Counted from the stretch's first letter, positions 35,301 through 43,706 are shown. The stretch: 64,000 nucleotides of DNA from Methylococcus sp. EFPC2 (GCF_016925495.1 NZ_CP070491.1:3732001-3796000), one strand, 5' to 3'. The notes: generated by a model not told the origin, from the letters alone. Translations and numbers: made by a program.

Positions 35301-36387
35301 CGGCACCGTCGAAATCCAGCCAGAGATCGCGCGTCAGGGTCAAATTGTCGGGCTCGGGTTCCGGATCGCCGCGGCGCAGGGTCTTGATCGCCAATACCTG
35401 TCCGGCTTGCAGCCGGTAGGCTGGCAAGGCTTTCCATTCGTCCGGCAGCTCGGTCTGGCGTGGATCGATTTGCTGCGCGCCTTCGATTTCCGTCACGCGG
35501 GTTTCCGCATGCGCTTCATAAGACCAGATTTCTTCCCCGGGCCAGGGTTCGACCGCTGTGTCCTGCCGTTTCAGGTTGGCGACTTCGCCGGGATGCCGTG
35601 CGACGAGCTCGATCTGCCAGCGGCCCGGACGCAGCTGCACGCGCAGCGCGCCGTCGGTTTCCAGCCGGGCCGGCAGGGCGCTGCGCAGGGAGAGCGGGAT
35701 GAATTCGGGCAACAGGGCGCCGGACAGCAGAACCTCCCGCGCCTCGCCGGCCACCGTCAGGTCCAGCCGGGTGGCCAGTTGCAGGGGATTGCCGTCGGCG
35801 ATCTTGCGGTAGACGCGCAGGTCCAGGGTGTTGTTGGCGGCCTGGGTGTCCTGGCGCTGCGCGCCGCGCAGCCAGAGTTCGCCTTGGGCATTGTACAGCG
35901 GCGTCGACTGCGCGCGGCCGTTGACGGTCAGGGCGATCAGGCCGGCGTCGCGCGGTATGCCCAGACTTTCGGGCAGGCGCTCCCAGCCGAAGCGCCCGGC
36001 TATCGCGTGATTGCCGGGCGTCAGCCAAAGCGTCGGCATCCCGTCGCGACCCGCCAGCAGGGCGGCGCGGCCGTCCAGGCTGACGTCCGTCGGCCAGCGC
36101 TGCGGATCTCCCGGCAGGCGTAGCCAGCCCGCGGCATCCACCTGCACGCGCAAGTCGAAACTGCCGCCCCGCTCGTCCAGGGCCAGGCCCAGCTTGCTGG
36201 GCCAAAGGCAGCGGTGGATATCCGGCTGTCCCGCCAGGGCCGCGCACAGCCTTTCCTCTTCGTCGTGCAGCACCCAGCCCACCCAGGGCTTGAGCGGTTC
36301 GGGCACGTCGGCCGGGGCGAGCGGTGCGGCGGTGACCGCACGGCCGAAGACGAAACAGAGCGATAGCAGCAGATAAAACCGGCGCAT
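32386..36387 (-). CDS. Very large membrane protein of unknown function, 3' end cut by IS630
   Basis: A 1333-residue protein with a signal peptide (MRRFYLLLSLCFVFGRAVTA). A long periplasmic beta-rich region (about 20-470) is followed by membrane helices at roughly 475-600, another helical pair near 710-760, a second large beta-rich region (about 770-1145) and a C-terminal group of helices (about 1150-1330). The two halves look alike in plan (beta-rich domain plus helices) and may be an internal duplication. I recognise no family. The start at 36387 has GGGAG upstream. The last two bases of the gene now come from the IS, replacing a native tail of about 31 residues with a single Tyr. Confidence 0.8.
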   Translation of the reverse strand: MRRFYLLLSLCFVFGRAVTAAPLAPADVPEPLKPWVGWVLHDEEERLCAALAGQPDIHRCLWPSKLGLALDERGGSFDLRVQVDAAGWLRLPGDPQRWPTDVSLDGRAALLAGRDGMPTLWLTPGNHAIAGRFGWERLPESLGIPRDAGLIALTVNGRAQSTPLYNAQGELWLRGAQRQDTQAANNTLDLRVYRKIADGNPLQLATRLDLTVAGEAREVLLSGALLPEFIPLSLRSALPARLETDGALRVQLRPGRWQIELVARHPGEVANLKRQDTAVEPWPGEEIWSYEAHAETRVTEIEGAQQIDPRQTELPDEWKALPAYRLQAGQVLAIKTLRRGDPEPEPDNLTLTRDLWLDFDGAGYTYRDRIAGTMSRDWRLEAQSTQQLGRVEIDGSDQLITLLEDRAGVEIRRGQLNLTAEGRTNRSGAGLPSSGWRRDFQSLSMTLHLPPGWRLLTATGVDQAPGSWVGRWTLLDLFLVLIAGLVVARLYGWPQAALALAALTLLWHENDAPRLVWLHLLAAAALLKSLPAGRAAKAVRYYRQLAALGLALIALPFMAEQIRIGLYPQLEPHIWADYEESADRSAPAMATEPAGIAAQKAEDYSAERASGARNYLPQSLPTPAPRRLDEFDPEAKTQTGPGLPNWRWNRVALAWNGPVLADQTTALYLLPPGLNLLLSLARVGLLLALAWLLLRSDWESAPPRAVSPPPTGASLPPAAALLVLLALPYAPESRADFPPATLLQELKSRLLAPPECLPDCAQIPRLTLRFDASELQMRLELHAQEALAVPLPAREGQWLPERAELDGRPAGGLFRGTEGELWIKLDPGRHELLLSGPLPQHGQTALTLPLVPRRVAVEGEGWRVDGLGENGVPAGPLQISRTLPGDAGHAEQELEARPLPPYLRVVRTLRFGLDWRLLTQVQRASPPGTPVLADIPLLEGESVTTPGFKVKNGTVAINLAAGQSETAWESILEPRASLTLHAASNTLWSEIWRAEVGSIWHLSSDGIPVTRHRGPNGDWLPEWRPWPGETLTLKLLKPRGAPGATLTLERSRLELNPGVRATDATLTLSLRSSQGGQHGIVLPEGAELRSAALDGVAHPLRLQNGALSLPIHPGQQTVTLSWRENRGMAGLFDGSRVDLGLAGVNSEIRYTPGQDRWVLLAGGPRLGPAVLFWGVLILIGVLAAGLGRIGWTPLSTRQWFLLLIGLSQIGPLGALSVVGWLYALAWRERRNSIYSDSGFNLMQAGLALLTLLALSSLFLAVQNGLLGLPDMQIAGNQSDAWHLNWYQDHSETVMPRPWVVSAPLWSYRLLMLLWAMWLAFALLDWLRWGWNCY

Positions 36388-36508
36388 GGCGTACTCCCTG
36401 ATGACATCGTGCAAGCGCGGAAGGCCCGCGGACGCGGGTCGCTGGAAGCCGATTATTCAGCAAGCCGGGCCATGCTGTCTTGCCGAGCGCGATTTGACAG
36501 CGGTAAAA

Positions 36509-36538
36509 CGCCGAACGATGATCGGCGCCTTTTGTTTT
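36509..36538 (+). terminator. Terminator-like hairpin in a divergent intergenic region
   Basis: A 6-bp stem CGCCGA / TCGGCG with a 7-base loop, followed by CCTTTTGTTTTT. On the plus strand it looks like a weak intrinsic terminator, but it lies upstream of a plus-strand gene rather than behind one. It could limit antisense reading from the large membrane gene or act as an attenuator. Confidence 0.35.
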
Positions 36539-36559
36539 TCCCCCGTTCGACCGGCTTAT

Positions 36560-37654
36560 ATGACCAACTTCATCCGCATTCCCCAGCATGTATACGAGGA
36601 TCCGCTGGCGCGGGTCTGGGTCGTTTGCGCGCAGCGCATTGGCTTTCGCGTCGAACGCACGGCCGAGGCTTACGCATCGACCGACGGGCGAGGCATTTTA
36701 CTGATCGGCGCGGATGAAATGCTGGACCCGGACGATTCGCTGGCCCAGATGATATTGCACGAACTCTGTCACGCCCTGGTCGAAGGCGAGGCAGGGGAGG
36801 GGCAGACCGACTGGGGTCTGGACAATACCAGCGGGCGTCACACCTGGCGCGAACATGCCACCTTGCGCCTGCAGGCTTATCTGACCATGCCTTACGGCTT
36901 GCGCGATTTCTTCGCGCCGACCACCGATTTTCGCGTGAAGTTCTGGGATGAACTGCCTGCGGATCCTTACGCCGCGCCGGCGGAAAAGGGCGGCAGGCGC
37001 GAGCGCAGTTGCGTGGCCGCGCGTCTCGCCGCCTGGCGCGCCGGGCAGCCGCGTTGGGCGGGGCCTCTGCGTGAAGCGCTGGAAGCGAGTGCCGCCATCG
37101 CCGCCGTGACGCCGCGCAGTCGGGAGCCCATTGCCGCTTCCGCACAGGGCGGCGGGAGCCTGCCGTCTTTATGGCATACCGTGACGCATCCCCTGCCGAC
37201 TCATCCCGCCGGTCACGCGGTCGCCGCGCATTACTTCGGCGGGCACGGCTGCGCGGATTGCGCCTGGGGTTTTAGCGCACGGGGAGGCCTGCGCTGCCGC
37301 CACGCCCCGGCTGCCCGCCTGCCCGGCGATGCGCCGCCCTGTGCGCGCTGGGAGCCGGCGGAGGAGCTGGATTGCCAGACCTGCGGCGCGTGCTGCCGCG
37401 AGGCCTATCATTCCGTCGAAGTCGGCCCGGGCGAGAAGGTCGTGAAGCGGCATCCGGATCTGGTGCTGAAGCTGGAAACCCACACCAAGCTGCGCCGGGA
37501 AGGCGAGCGCTGCGCCGCGCTGCAAGGCGGGCAGACGCCGCACGAACCTTACGCCTGCGACATCTACCCGGACAGGCCGCGCACCTGCCGCGAATTCGCC
37601 CGCGGCAGCGCGCATTGCCTGGATGCGCGGAGCAGGGTGGGCTTGTCGCTTTGA
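36560..37654 (+). CDS. Fusion of a HExxH domain with a YkgJ-type Cys-cluster protein
   Basis: A 364-residue cytoplasmic protein. The N-terminal half (1 to about 140) contains MILHELCHALVEGEAG, a HExxH zinc motif of the minimal peptidase type, followed by the conserved RHTWREHATLRLQAYL. The C-terminal half (about 210-364) has pairs of cysteines (GCADCAW) and a YkgJ-like zinc/iron cluster motif CQTCGACCREAYHS with later CDIYPDRPRTCREF. Other genomes usually carry the YkgJ domain as a stand-alone protein. The start is uncertain: neither 36560 nor the ATG at 36518 has a clear ribosome-binding site. Its function is unknown. Confidence 0.75.
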   Translation: MTNFIRIPQHVYEDPLARVWVVCAQRIGFRVERTAEAYASTDGRGILLIGADEMLDPDDSLAQMILHELCHALVEGEAGEGQTDWGLDNTSGRHTWREHATLRLQAYLTMPYGLRDFFAPTTDFRVKFWDELPADPYAAPAEKGGRRERSCVAARLAAWRAGQPRWAGPLREALEASAAIAAVTPRSREPIAASAQGGGSLPSLWHTVTHPLPTHPAGHAVAAHYFGGHGCADCAWGFSARGGLRCRHAPAARLPGDAPPCARWEPAEELDCQTCGACCREAYHSVEVGPGEKVVKRHPDLVLKLETHTKLRREGERCAALQGGQTPHEPYACDIYPDRPRTCREFARGSAHCLDARSRVGLSL

Positions 37655-37803
37655 GCGTCGAAGTCAGCCGCAGGCCTTTGAGACTTGCGGCGCGTGGTCA
37701 TGTGTTTCGCGGCGCAAACATGATGATGGCCATGCCGGCGCGCGAGACGGCATGAACACAGGCACCCAGACCCGGACCGGGCGCTGTTATCCCGTGAGCC
37801 CGC

Positions 37804-39180
37804 TCAACTCGCAGTGCGGCTGCGCAGCGCTTCTTCGACCTTGCCGTGCAATCCGCCGAAGCTGCCGTTGCTCATGAATACGAGGTGATCGCCGGGGCGC
37901 GCGTCGCTTGCGAGCCGGGTCGCGATGTCGTCCAGCGATGAAAACACGCTGACGTTCCCCGTCTGTTCCAGTGCCTGGCCGACGTCCCAGCCGAGATTGG
38001 GCGCCTGGTAGACGATGGCCTGGTCGGCGGCCTGCAGTGAGGCGCCGAGGCAGTCGGCGTGGACACCCAGGCGCATGGTGTTGGAGCGCGGTTCCAGGAT
38101 GGCGATGATGCGTTGTCCGCCGACCTTGGCCCTGAGCCCTTCCAGGGTGGTGGCGATGGCCGTGGGATGGTGCGCAAAATCGTCGTACAGGGTGATGTCG
38201 TCGATCACGGCGCGCACTTCCAGTCTGCGCTTGACGTTCTGGAAGCGTTGCAGGGCCCGGCAGGCCTGGTCCGGGGCGACACCGGCGTGGGCCGCGGCGG
38301 CGATGGCCGACAGGGCGTTGCGCACATTGTGCCGGCCCGTCAGCGTCCATAGCACGGTGCCGGTGAGCTGTCCGTCGCGCCACACCTCGAAATGGCTGCC
38401 GTCGCCGGCCAGCAGCCGGGCGCGCCAGGCGGCTTCGCCGGCTTCATCGTCCAGCGCCGTCTGTTCGACGCCGGTCCAGCAGCCCATGCGCAGGGTTTCG
38501 GCGAGATTGGCGTCCACATCGGGGGACACGATCAGGCCGTTGCCGGGGATGGTGCGGACCAGATGATGGAACTGGCGCTGGATGGACGCCAGGTCGGGGA
38601 ATATGTCGGCGTGGTCGTACTCCAGGTTGTTCAGTACGGCGGTACGCGGCCGGTAGTGCAGGAATTTGGAGCGCTTGTCGAAAAACGCCGTGTCGTATTC
38701 GTCGGCCTCGATGACGAAATAAGGCGAACCGCCAAGCCGGGCCGAAATGCCGAAGTTCAGGGGAATGCCGCCGATCAGGAAGCCCGGCTTGCGGCCGGCC
38801 TCCTCCAGGATCCAGGCCAGCATGCCGGATGTGGTGGTCTTGCCGTGCGTGCCGGCGACCGCCAGCACCCAGCGGTCCTTCAGCAAGGCTTCGTACAGCC
38901 AGCGGGCGCCCGAGGTGTAGGCCAGACCCAGGTTGAGTACGGCCTCGACTTCGGGATTGCCGCGCGAGAGCGCGTTGCCGATGATGACCAGGTCGGGGCG
39001 GGAGTCCAGGTTCTGGGCGTCGTAACCGTTGTATAGACGGATACCCTGCTCCTCGAGCTGGGTGCTCATGGGCGGGTAGACGTTTTGGTCGGAGCCGGTG
39101 ACCTGATGGCCGAGTTCCCGGGCTATCAGGGCGAGTCCGCCCATGAAGGTGCCGCAGATGCCTAGTATGTGTATGTGCAT
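37804..39180 (-). CDS. mpl: UDP-MurNAc:L-alanyl-gamma-D-glutamyl-meso-DAP ligase (murein recycling)
   Basis: A 458-residue Mur-ligase family enzyme that joins recycled murein tripeptide to UDP-MurNAc. The N-terminal HIHILGICGTFMGGLALIARE is the Mpl form of the Mur Rossmann motif, with ATP loop GTHGKTTT at 110-117, then EADEYDTAFFDKRSKF and the C-terminal DDFAHHPTAIATTLEG. The combination ICGTFMGG and ADEYDTAFFDKRSKFLHY separates it from MurC. The start at 39180 gives the normal N-terminus; the frame is open 19 codons further but those residues do not belong to the fold. Confidence 0.95.
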   Translation of the reverse strand: MHIHILGICGTFMGGLALIARELGHQVTGSDQNVYPPMSTQLEEQGIRLYNGYDAQNLDSRPDLVIIGNALSRGNPEVEAVLNLGLAYTSGARWLYEALLKDRWVLAVAGTHGKTTTSGMLAWILEEAGRKPGFLIGGIPLNFGISARLGGSPYFVIEADEYDTAFFDKRSKFLHYRPRTAVLNNLEYDHADIFPDLASIQRQFHHLVRTIPGNGLIVSPDVDANLAETLRMGCWTGVEQTALDDEAGEAAWRARLLAGDGSHFEVWRDGQLTGTVLWTLTGRHNVRNALSAIAAAAHAGVAPDQACRALQRFQNVKRRLEVRAVIDDITLYDDFAHHPTAIATTLEGLRAKVGGQRIIAILEPRSNTMRLGVHADCLGASLQAADQAIVYQAPNLGWDVGQALEQTGNVSVFSSLDDIATRLASDARPGDHLVFMSNGSFGGLHGKVEEALRSRTAS

Positions 39181-39217
39181 GTCGTCTTGTGAGCCTCGAA
39201 TCGGGTTATCGCTTGAA

Positions 39218-39751
39218 TCACGGCTGGGCCGCGCCATCCTTGGGCGCTTCGCCTTCTGTTTTGGGTTCGCCTTCGGCGGGTTTGTCGCTTTCGGGCAGAG
39301 GGGCTTCCGCGCCTTTCGCTCCGTATTTTTCCAGCAGAGCGGCGATGTGCGGGACGCCGCTTTTCTTGACCCGGTCGATCAACGCCATCCCCGCACCGTC
39401 TTTGGCGTTGACATCGGCTCCACCGGCCAGCAAGGCCTTGACGGCTTCCGGGTAGCCATGTCCGGCCGCTTCCATCAAGGGCGTGACGCCGTGCGGGTCG
39501 GGCGCATTGGGATCGGCGCCGAAGGCCAGCAGTTTGCGCACGATGCGCGCGTTTCCGGCCGACGAAGCCGCCAGCAGCGGCGTGCGGCCGGCCGGGTTTT
39601 TCGCGTTCACGTCCGCCCCTTGGGCCAGCAGGGCGTCGACCCGCTCGACCTGGCCGGCCGCCGCGGCGGCGAAAAGCTCCGCGCCGCTCTCGGCGGACGC
39701 GCTCGGGGCGAGCGAGAACAGCGCCAACACGAGTGTAATGCTCTTGATCAT
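39218..39751 (-). CDS. Periplasmic ankyrin-repeat protein
   Basis: A 177-residue protein with signal peptide MIKSITLVLALFSLAPSASA and four to five ankyrin repeats (about 25-150), each with the GRTPLLAAS / GVTPLMEAAGHGYPEAV type of sequence, then an acidic tail rich in Glu and Pro. Start chosen by the GAGGAAC ribosome-binding site. Such small periplasmic ankyrin proteins are common in gammaproteobacteria (for example AnkB beside catalase), but no catalase is nearby and the binding partner is unknown. It follows mpl's upstream side by 37 bp on the same strand. Confidence 0.85.
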   Translation of the reverse strand: MIKSITLVLALFSLAPSASAESGAELFAAAAAGQVERVDALLAQGADVNAKNPAGRTPLLAASSAGNARIVRKLLAFGADPNAPDPHGVTPLMEAAGHGYPEAVKALLAGGADVNAKDGAGMALIDRVKKSGVPHIAALLEKYGAKGAEAPLPESDKPAEGEPKTEGEAPKDGAAQP

Positions 39752-39821
39752 GTGTTCCTCTGTTTCGTTGCGTCGAGCGTTCCGATTACACTGAGCGCCC
39801 CGACCGTACCTACACCGCGCC

Positions 39822-40199
39822 ATGACCGCCCGCCATCGCATCGATATCCAGACCGTGACCCATTACCTCGATCAGCAATCCCAGCCGGACGCCGACCGCT
39901 ACGTGTTCGCCTACACGGTGATCATCCGCAACGAGGGCAAAGCGCCGGCCAAACTGCTGTCGCGCCATTGGGTGATCACCGACGCCAACGGCCAGGTGCA
40001 GGAGGTGCGCGGCGACGGCGTCATCGGCGAGCAGCCGCACCTGGAACCGGGTGAGAGCTTCAGCTACACCAGCGCGGCCATGATCACCACGCCCGTCGGG
40101 GTGATGCGCGGCGAATACCTCATGGTCGACGACAACGGCGAGCGCTTCGAGGCGGAGATCCCGCCGTTCACGCTCGCGATTCCCCGCACCCTGCATTGA
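39822..40199 (+). CDS. apaG: ApaG protein
   Basis: A 125-residue ApaG domain protein, an Ig/fibronectin-like beta-sandwich associated with Co2+/Mg2+ efflux phenotypes in enterobacteria. Characteristic segments are YVFAYTVIIRNEG, LLSRHWVITDANG, the GDGVIGEQP loop and YTSAAMITTPVGVMRG. It sits 6 bp upstream of apaH, the standard pairing. The divergent ankyrin gene starts 70 bp away, so the promoters of both lie in that gap. Confidence 0.96.
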   Translation: MTARHRIDIQTVTHYLDQQSQPDADRYVFAYTVIIRNEGKAPAKLLSRHWVITDANGQVQEVRGDGVIGEQPHLEPGESFSYTSAAMITTPVGVMRGEYLMVDDNGERFEAEIPPFTLAIPRTLH

Positions 40200-40205
40200 C
40201 CGGGC

Positions 40206-41033
40206 ATGGCGACTTACGCAATCGGCGACATACAGGGTTGCCTGGCCGAACTTCACGACCTGCTGGCGCTCATCCGTTTCGATCCGGCCCAAGACCGGCT
40301 CTGGTTCACCGGCGATCTGGTGAACCGCGGACCGGATTCGCTGGAAACCCTGCGCTTCATCAAGGGCTTGGGCGGCGCGGCCGCAGCCGTCCTGGGCAAT
40401 CACGATCTGCACCTGCTGGCGGTGGCCAGCGGGGCTTCCCGGGTCAAACGCAAGGACACCTTCGCCGCCGTGCTGAGCGCGCCGGACCGCGACGAACTGC
40501 TGGACTGGCTGCGCCGGCTACCCCTGCTATACGGCGACGGCGCATTTTACCTGATACACGCCGGTCTGCCGCCCCAGTGGAGTTTGGAAGACGCGATCCG
40601 CTACGCCGGCGAGGTGGAAAATCTGCTGTCCGGTGAGGCTTACGCCGAGTTTTTTCCGCACATGTACGGCGATTTGCCCGACTGCTGGTCGGATGATTTA
40701 CGCGGCTGGGACCGCATCCGTTTGATTACCAATTGCTTCACCCGCATGCGTTTTTGCACCGCGGACGGCCGTCTCGACCTGAAGGAGAAAGTCCCGCTGG
40801 GTCAGCAGTCGCCGGGTTTGCTACCGTGGTTTCGCGTGCCCGGGCGGCGCAGCCAGGGCACGAACATCGTGTTCGGGCACTGGTCGGCCTTGGGTTTTCA
40901 TGCGGAAAACGGTTGCTGGGGCCTGGACACCGGCTGTTTGTGGGGCGGCGAGTTGACGGCCTTGCGCCTGGACACGCTGGAGCGCTACGCCGTGCCCAGT
41001 CGGGACGGCGGCTACCAGAAAATTGGCGACTGA
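40206..41033 (+). CDS. apaH: Symmetrical bis(5'-nucleosyl)-tetraphosphatase
   Basis: A 275-residue metallophosphoesterase that cleaves Ap4A to two ADP. Metal-binding motifs are in order: IGDIQGC (6-12), FTGDLVNRGPDS, LGNHDLHLL, HAGLPPQW and, near the C-terminus, FGHWSALG. The length agrees with E. coli ApaH. ApaH also removes Np4-type caps from RNA in E. coli. It is translated in an operon with apaG, and the VOC gene follows after 30 bp. Confidence 0.97.
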   Translation: MATYAIGDIQGCLAELHDLLALIRFDPAQDRLWFTGDLVNRGPDSLETLRFIKGLGGAAAAVLGNHDLHLLAVASGASRVKRKDTFAAVLSAPDRDELLDWLRRLPLLYGDGAFYLIHAGLPPQWSLEDAIRYAGEVENLLSGEAYAEFFPHMYGDLPDCWSDDLRGWDRIRLITNCFTRMRFCTADGRLDLKEKVPLGQQSPGLLPWFRVPGRRSQGTNIVFGHWSALGFHAENGCWGLDTGCLWGGELTALRLDTLERYAVPSRDGGYQKIGD

Positions 41034-41063
41034 GCCCTGTTCTAACTTTTTCGGAGTCACCCC

Positions 41064-41441
41064 ATGAGCTACATCGTAAGCTTGCACCACGCCTCCGTGT
41101 TGGTGTCCGACCTCCCCCGCGCACGCGCGTTCTACGAAGGCGTGCTGGGTTTGACGCCCAGCCCCAAGCGCCCGCCGCTGGCCTATGACGGAGCCTGGTA
41201 CGAGATCGGCGAACAGCAGGTCCATCTGATCGCCTTGCCCAGTCCCGAAGCGGGTCTGGTTCGCCCCGCCCACGGTGGGCGTGACCGCCACACCGCGCTG
41301 CTGGTCAGGGATTTCGACGGCCTCCGGGCCCATCTGGATGCCTTGGGCGTGAAATACACCGTCAGCGTTTCCGGTCGCCGGGCCCTGTTTTGCCGCGATC
41401 CGGACGACAATGCCCTGGAGATGATAGCCATCGACGGCTGA
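41064..41441 (+). CDS. VOC (glyoxalase/dioxygenase-fold) family protein
   Basis: A 125-residue protein of the vicinal oxygen chelate superfamily with two beta-alpha-beta-beta-beta modules. Likely metal ligands are His in SLHHASVLV, His in QQVHLIAL, His in RDRHTALLV and Glu in NALEMIAI, and the PDDNALEM ending is typical. It is close to glyoxalase I in plan but too general to assign a reaction. The gene lies behind apaH and converges with thiO. Confidence 0.85.
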   Translation: MSYIVSLHHASVLVSDLPRARAFYEGVLGLTPSPKRPPLAYDGAWYEIGEQQVHLIALPSPEAGLVRPAHGGRDRHTALLVRDFDGLRAHLDALGVKYTVSVSGRRALFCRDPDDNALEMIAIDG

Positions 41442-41462
41442 GCGCTGAACGGAACCGTTTGC

Positions 41463-42563
41463 TCAGACGTGGTCGGGAACGCGATAGGGCTCGGGAGGGA
41501 CGATGGGCTGCCGGTCGAGTATCAGATCGGCCAGCAGTCGAGCGGAGGCGGGAGCCATGACGAAGCCGTTGCGGAAGTGGCCGCAGTTGAAATAGAGGTT
41601 TTCGATCACGGGATGGCGCCCGATGCGCGGGATGCCTTCGGGCGAGCCCGGACGCAGTCCGGCCCAGTGTTTCTCGATCGGGCAGTCGCGCAAGGCCGGC
41701 AGCGTCGAGCAGGCGAAATCCTTCAGCATCTCGCGGGCGTCGTCGGTCAGACCCTTGTCGTATCCCGTGTGCTCCACCGTGCTGCCCGCCAGTATGTGGC
41801 CGTCGCGCCGAGGGATGAGGTAGAGCGTGTCTCTCAGGACGATGGACCGTATCAGGTTTGCGGGTGCCTGGAACACCAGCATCTGTCCCTTGACCGGCGC
41901 AATCGCCAGCGCCGGGCTGGGTATAATCGAGCCGGACCAGGCGCCCGCGGCGATCACATAACGATCGGCCGTATATCGGCCCTGCGGCGTGACGAGGCCG
42001 CATACTTCGCCGTTTTCCATCGGCATTTCGATTACCGGCGTGTTTTCCGACAGTACGACGCCACGCGCGATGGCGTCGGCTTTAAGCGCGGCGATAAGCC
42101 GGGGGTTCCTCACCTGAGCGATGTCGGGCAGGTACAGTGCGGCCGCATCGGTCGCGGCGAGGGCCGGTTCCTGCCTGGCCAGTTCGCCGGGCTCCAGCAG
42201 CGCGTGCTCGATGCGGTGGGCCCGGCACCAGTCCAGGGCTCGCTCCCTGTCAGGGGAGGCGATGCTCAGCAATCCGCTGCGGGTCCATTCCGGATCGATG
42301 CCGGTCCGATCCGACAGTTCTCGGGCGAGTTCCGGATAGGCACGCTGGCTCCATGCACACAGGGTATTGATCGCGGGATGCGCGTTCCAGGGCTGCAAGG
42401 GCGAAAGTATGCCACCACCGGCCCAGGAGGACTCCCCGCCGATGTGGCCTCGTTCGATGACGGCGACGCGGAGGCCGGCTGCCGCCAGTTCTCTGGCGCT
42501 GAGCAGGCCGAGGACGCCGCCACCGGTGATGATGACGTCATGATGGTTGGATGTTGTGGTCAT
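41463..42563 (-). CDS. thiO: Glycine oxidase (thiamine thiazole synthesis)
   Basis: A 366-residue FAD-dependent amine oxidase of the DAO family. The FAD motif is VIITGGGVLGLLSARELAAAG near the N-terminus, followed by GGESSWAGGGILSPLQPW, the ThiO hallmark; the C-terminal GLRPGSPEGIPRIG and FRNGFVMAPASARLLADLI complete the FAD fold. ThiO oxidises glycine to iminoglycine for the thiazole of thiamine. It is not clustered with other thi genes here and no TPP riboswitch is recognisable upstream. The start at 42563 is preferred over an ATG 14 codons upstream. Confidence 0.9.
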   Translation of the reverse strand: MTTTSNHHDVIITGGGVLGLLSARELAAAGLRVAVIERGHIGGESSWAGGGILSPLQPWNAHPAINTLCAWSQRAYPELARELSDRTGIDPEWTRSGLLSIASPDRERALDWCRAHRIEHALLEPGELARQEPALAATDAAALYLPDIAQVRNPRLIAALKADAIARGVVLSENTPVIEMPMENGEVCGLVTPQGRYTADRYVIAAGAWSGSIIPSPALAIAPVKGQMLVFQAPANLIRSIVLRDTLYLIPRRDGHILAGSTVEHTGYDKGLTDDAREMLKDFACSTLPALRDCPIEKHWAGLRPGSPEGIPRIGRHPVIENLYFNCGHFRNGFVMAPASARLLADLILDRQPIVPPEPYRVPDHV

Positions 42564-42718
42564 GAATTGAGCGTGTGACAGAGTGGGTATGGGGGCGCAA
42601 GACAAGGCGATGGAGCTTCGCTATGCTTTAGCTCATTCCGGGGTTAACCGGGTTCGGCGTCGCCATAAGCCAGATTTCTATATTCATCTAATAATCGATT
42701 TGATAAGGGATTCACACC

Positions 42719-43624
42719 ATGCAGCCCAAGCATTTGTTACTGACCTGTCTTCTGGTGCCCATGCTGGCACCTTCCGTCGCTGCCGCGTTGGTCGTGGAAA
42801 TACAGGGAAAAAGATTGGAGTCGCAACAGCCCGGCGCCAGTTGCATCGAAATCGAGGGCGAATATCCCGGGGTCAGAGTCGAACCCAGCGAAGCCGGTGC
42901 GATACCGCGCATCTGCTATACCAGCGCCAAGGTGAATTCTATCTCCATTCTCAAGACGACGTTCGTGGCCGCTTTCCCGACACGCAAGGACATCACGGTG
43001 CGTTTCGAGCACGAGTTTCCGGCTGGCATCAACGGCAAGATCATGGCGCGCTCCAAGCTACAGGGATTTTTCAGTACCGCCAATGGCCTGGGTGTGCCCA
43101 GCGGCGACAAAATTTCTTTCAAGACGCTGTTTTTCCAGGCGGGAGACGATCAGGTCGGCGAACCGTTCGAGCTGACGGTGGGTGATCAGTTGGATACGGC
43201 GCTGTTCGATTATTCGACCAAGGAGCAATACCTCATCGCCGGTCCGCGCTCGCTGAAGGGCGAGCTGAAGTTCAGTTTCCGGGATCTGGGCCATAAGTTG
43301 AGCCTGCCGGACCGGAGTGCCATTTCCATCGATACCGGCTCCACCTTCGAAGATAAACTGGATACGCTGGCCGAGCCCGAAGAGGCGGAAAATCCGGAGG
43401 CCGCTCCGGCGGAGGGTGAGGGGGCGGCTCCGGACGCGGCTACGCCACCCGCCGCGGGCGAGCTTATTCCGCAGGTTGAACCTCCCGCGGATCCGGCGCC
43501 GCTTCCTGCCCCGACTCAGCCCAAGGGTAAGAATAAGGCCAAGGCTCCCGTGCCTTCCGTATCGGCTCCTCCGGTCGGGGCCGAGTTGCCTCCGGTCGCA
43601 GAGCCCCCGCCCGCGCAACCCTGA
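42719..43624 (+). CDS. Secreted protein with a proline-rich tail, unknown function
   Basis: A 301-residue protein with signal peptide ending SVAA, a globular region (about 24-215) with two cysteines in ASCIEIEG and RICYTS, and a C-terminal tail of about 85 residues rich in Pro, Ala and Glu (for example PPADPAPLPAPTQPKGK). I do not recognise the family. The tail resembles linkers that cross the peptidoglycan, but no anchoring domain is visible. It is a single-gene unit: a strong hairpin terminator follows 18 bp after its stop. Confidence 0.75.
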   Translation: MQPKHLLLTCLLVPMLAPSVAAALVVEIQGKRLESQQPGASCIEIEGEYPGVRVEPSEAGAIPRICYTSAKVNSISILKTTFVAAFPTRKDITVRFEHEFPAGINGKIMARSKLQGFFSTANGLGVPSGDKISFKTLFFQAGDDQVGEPFELTVGDQLDTALFDYSTKEQYLIAGPRSLKGELKFSFRDLGHKLSLPDRSAISIDTGSTFEDKLDTLAEPEEAENPEAAPAEGEGAAPDAATPPAAGELIPQVEPPADPAPLPAPTQPKGKNKAKAPVPSVSAPPVGAELPPVAEPPPAQP

Positions 43625-43642
43625 GCGCTTCGTCCTTCTCGT

Positions 43643-43678
43643 TAAAAAGCCATTTCCGGGTACCCGGAAATGGCTTTT
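43643..43678. terminator. Bidirectional intrinsic terminator
   Basis: A perfect 36-base palindrome, AAAAAGCCATTTCCGGGT joined to its complement, placed between the convergent proline-rich-tail gene and the UPF0182 gene. Runs of A on one side and T on the other make it suitable for both directions. Confidence 0.88.
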
Positions 43679-43706
43679 TTGTGCCCATTGAGGACGCGGG
43701 AGGATT

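Noticed and set aside
37655-37803. Short frames between the YkgJ-fusion gene and mpl
   Set aside because: The 149-bp gap has no ribosome-binding site with a plausible product; short frames overlap the neighbouring genes.
42564-42718. TPP riboswitch ahead of thiO
   Set aside because: The conserved CTGAGA and GATCTGGATAATGCCAGC-like elements are absent from the upstream stretch on the minus strand.
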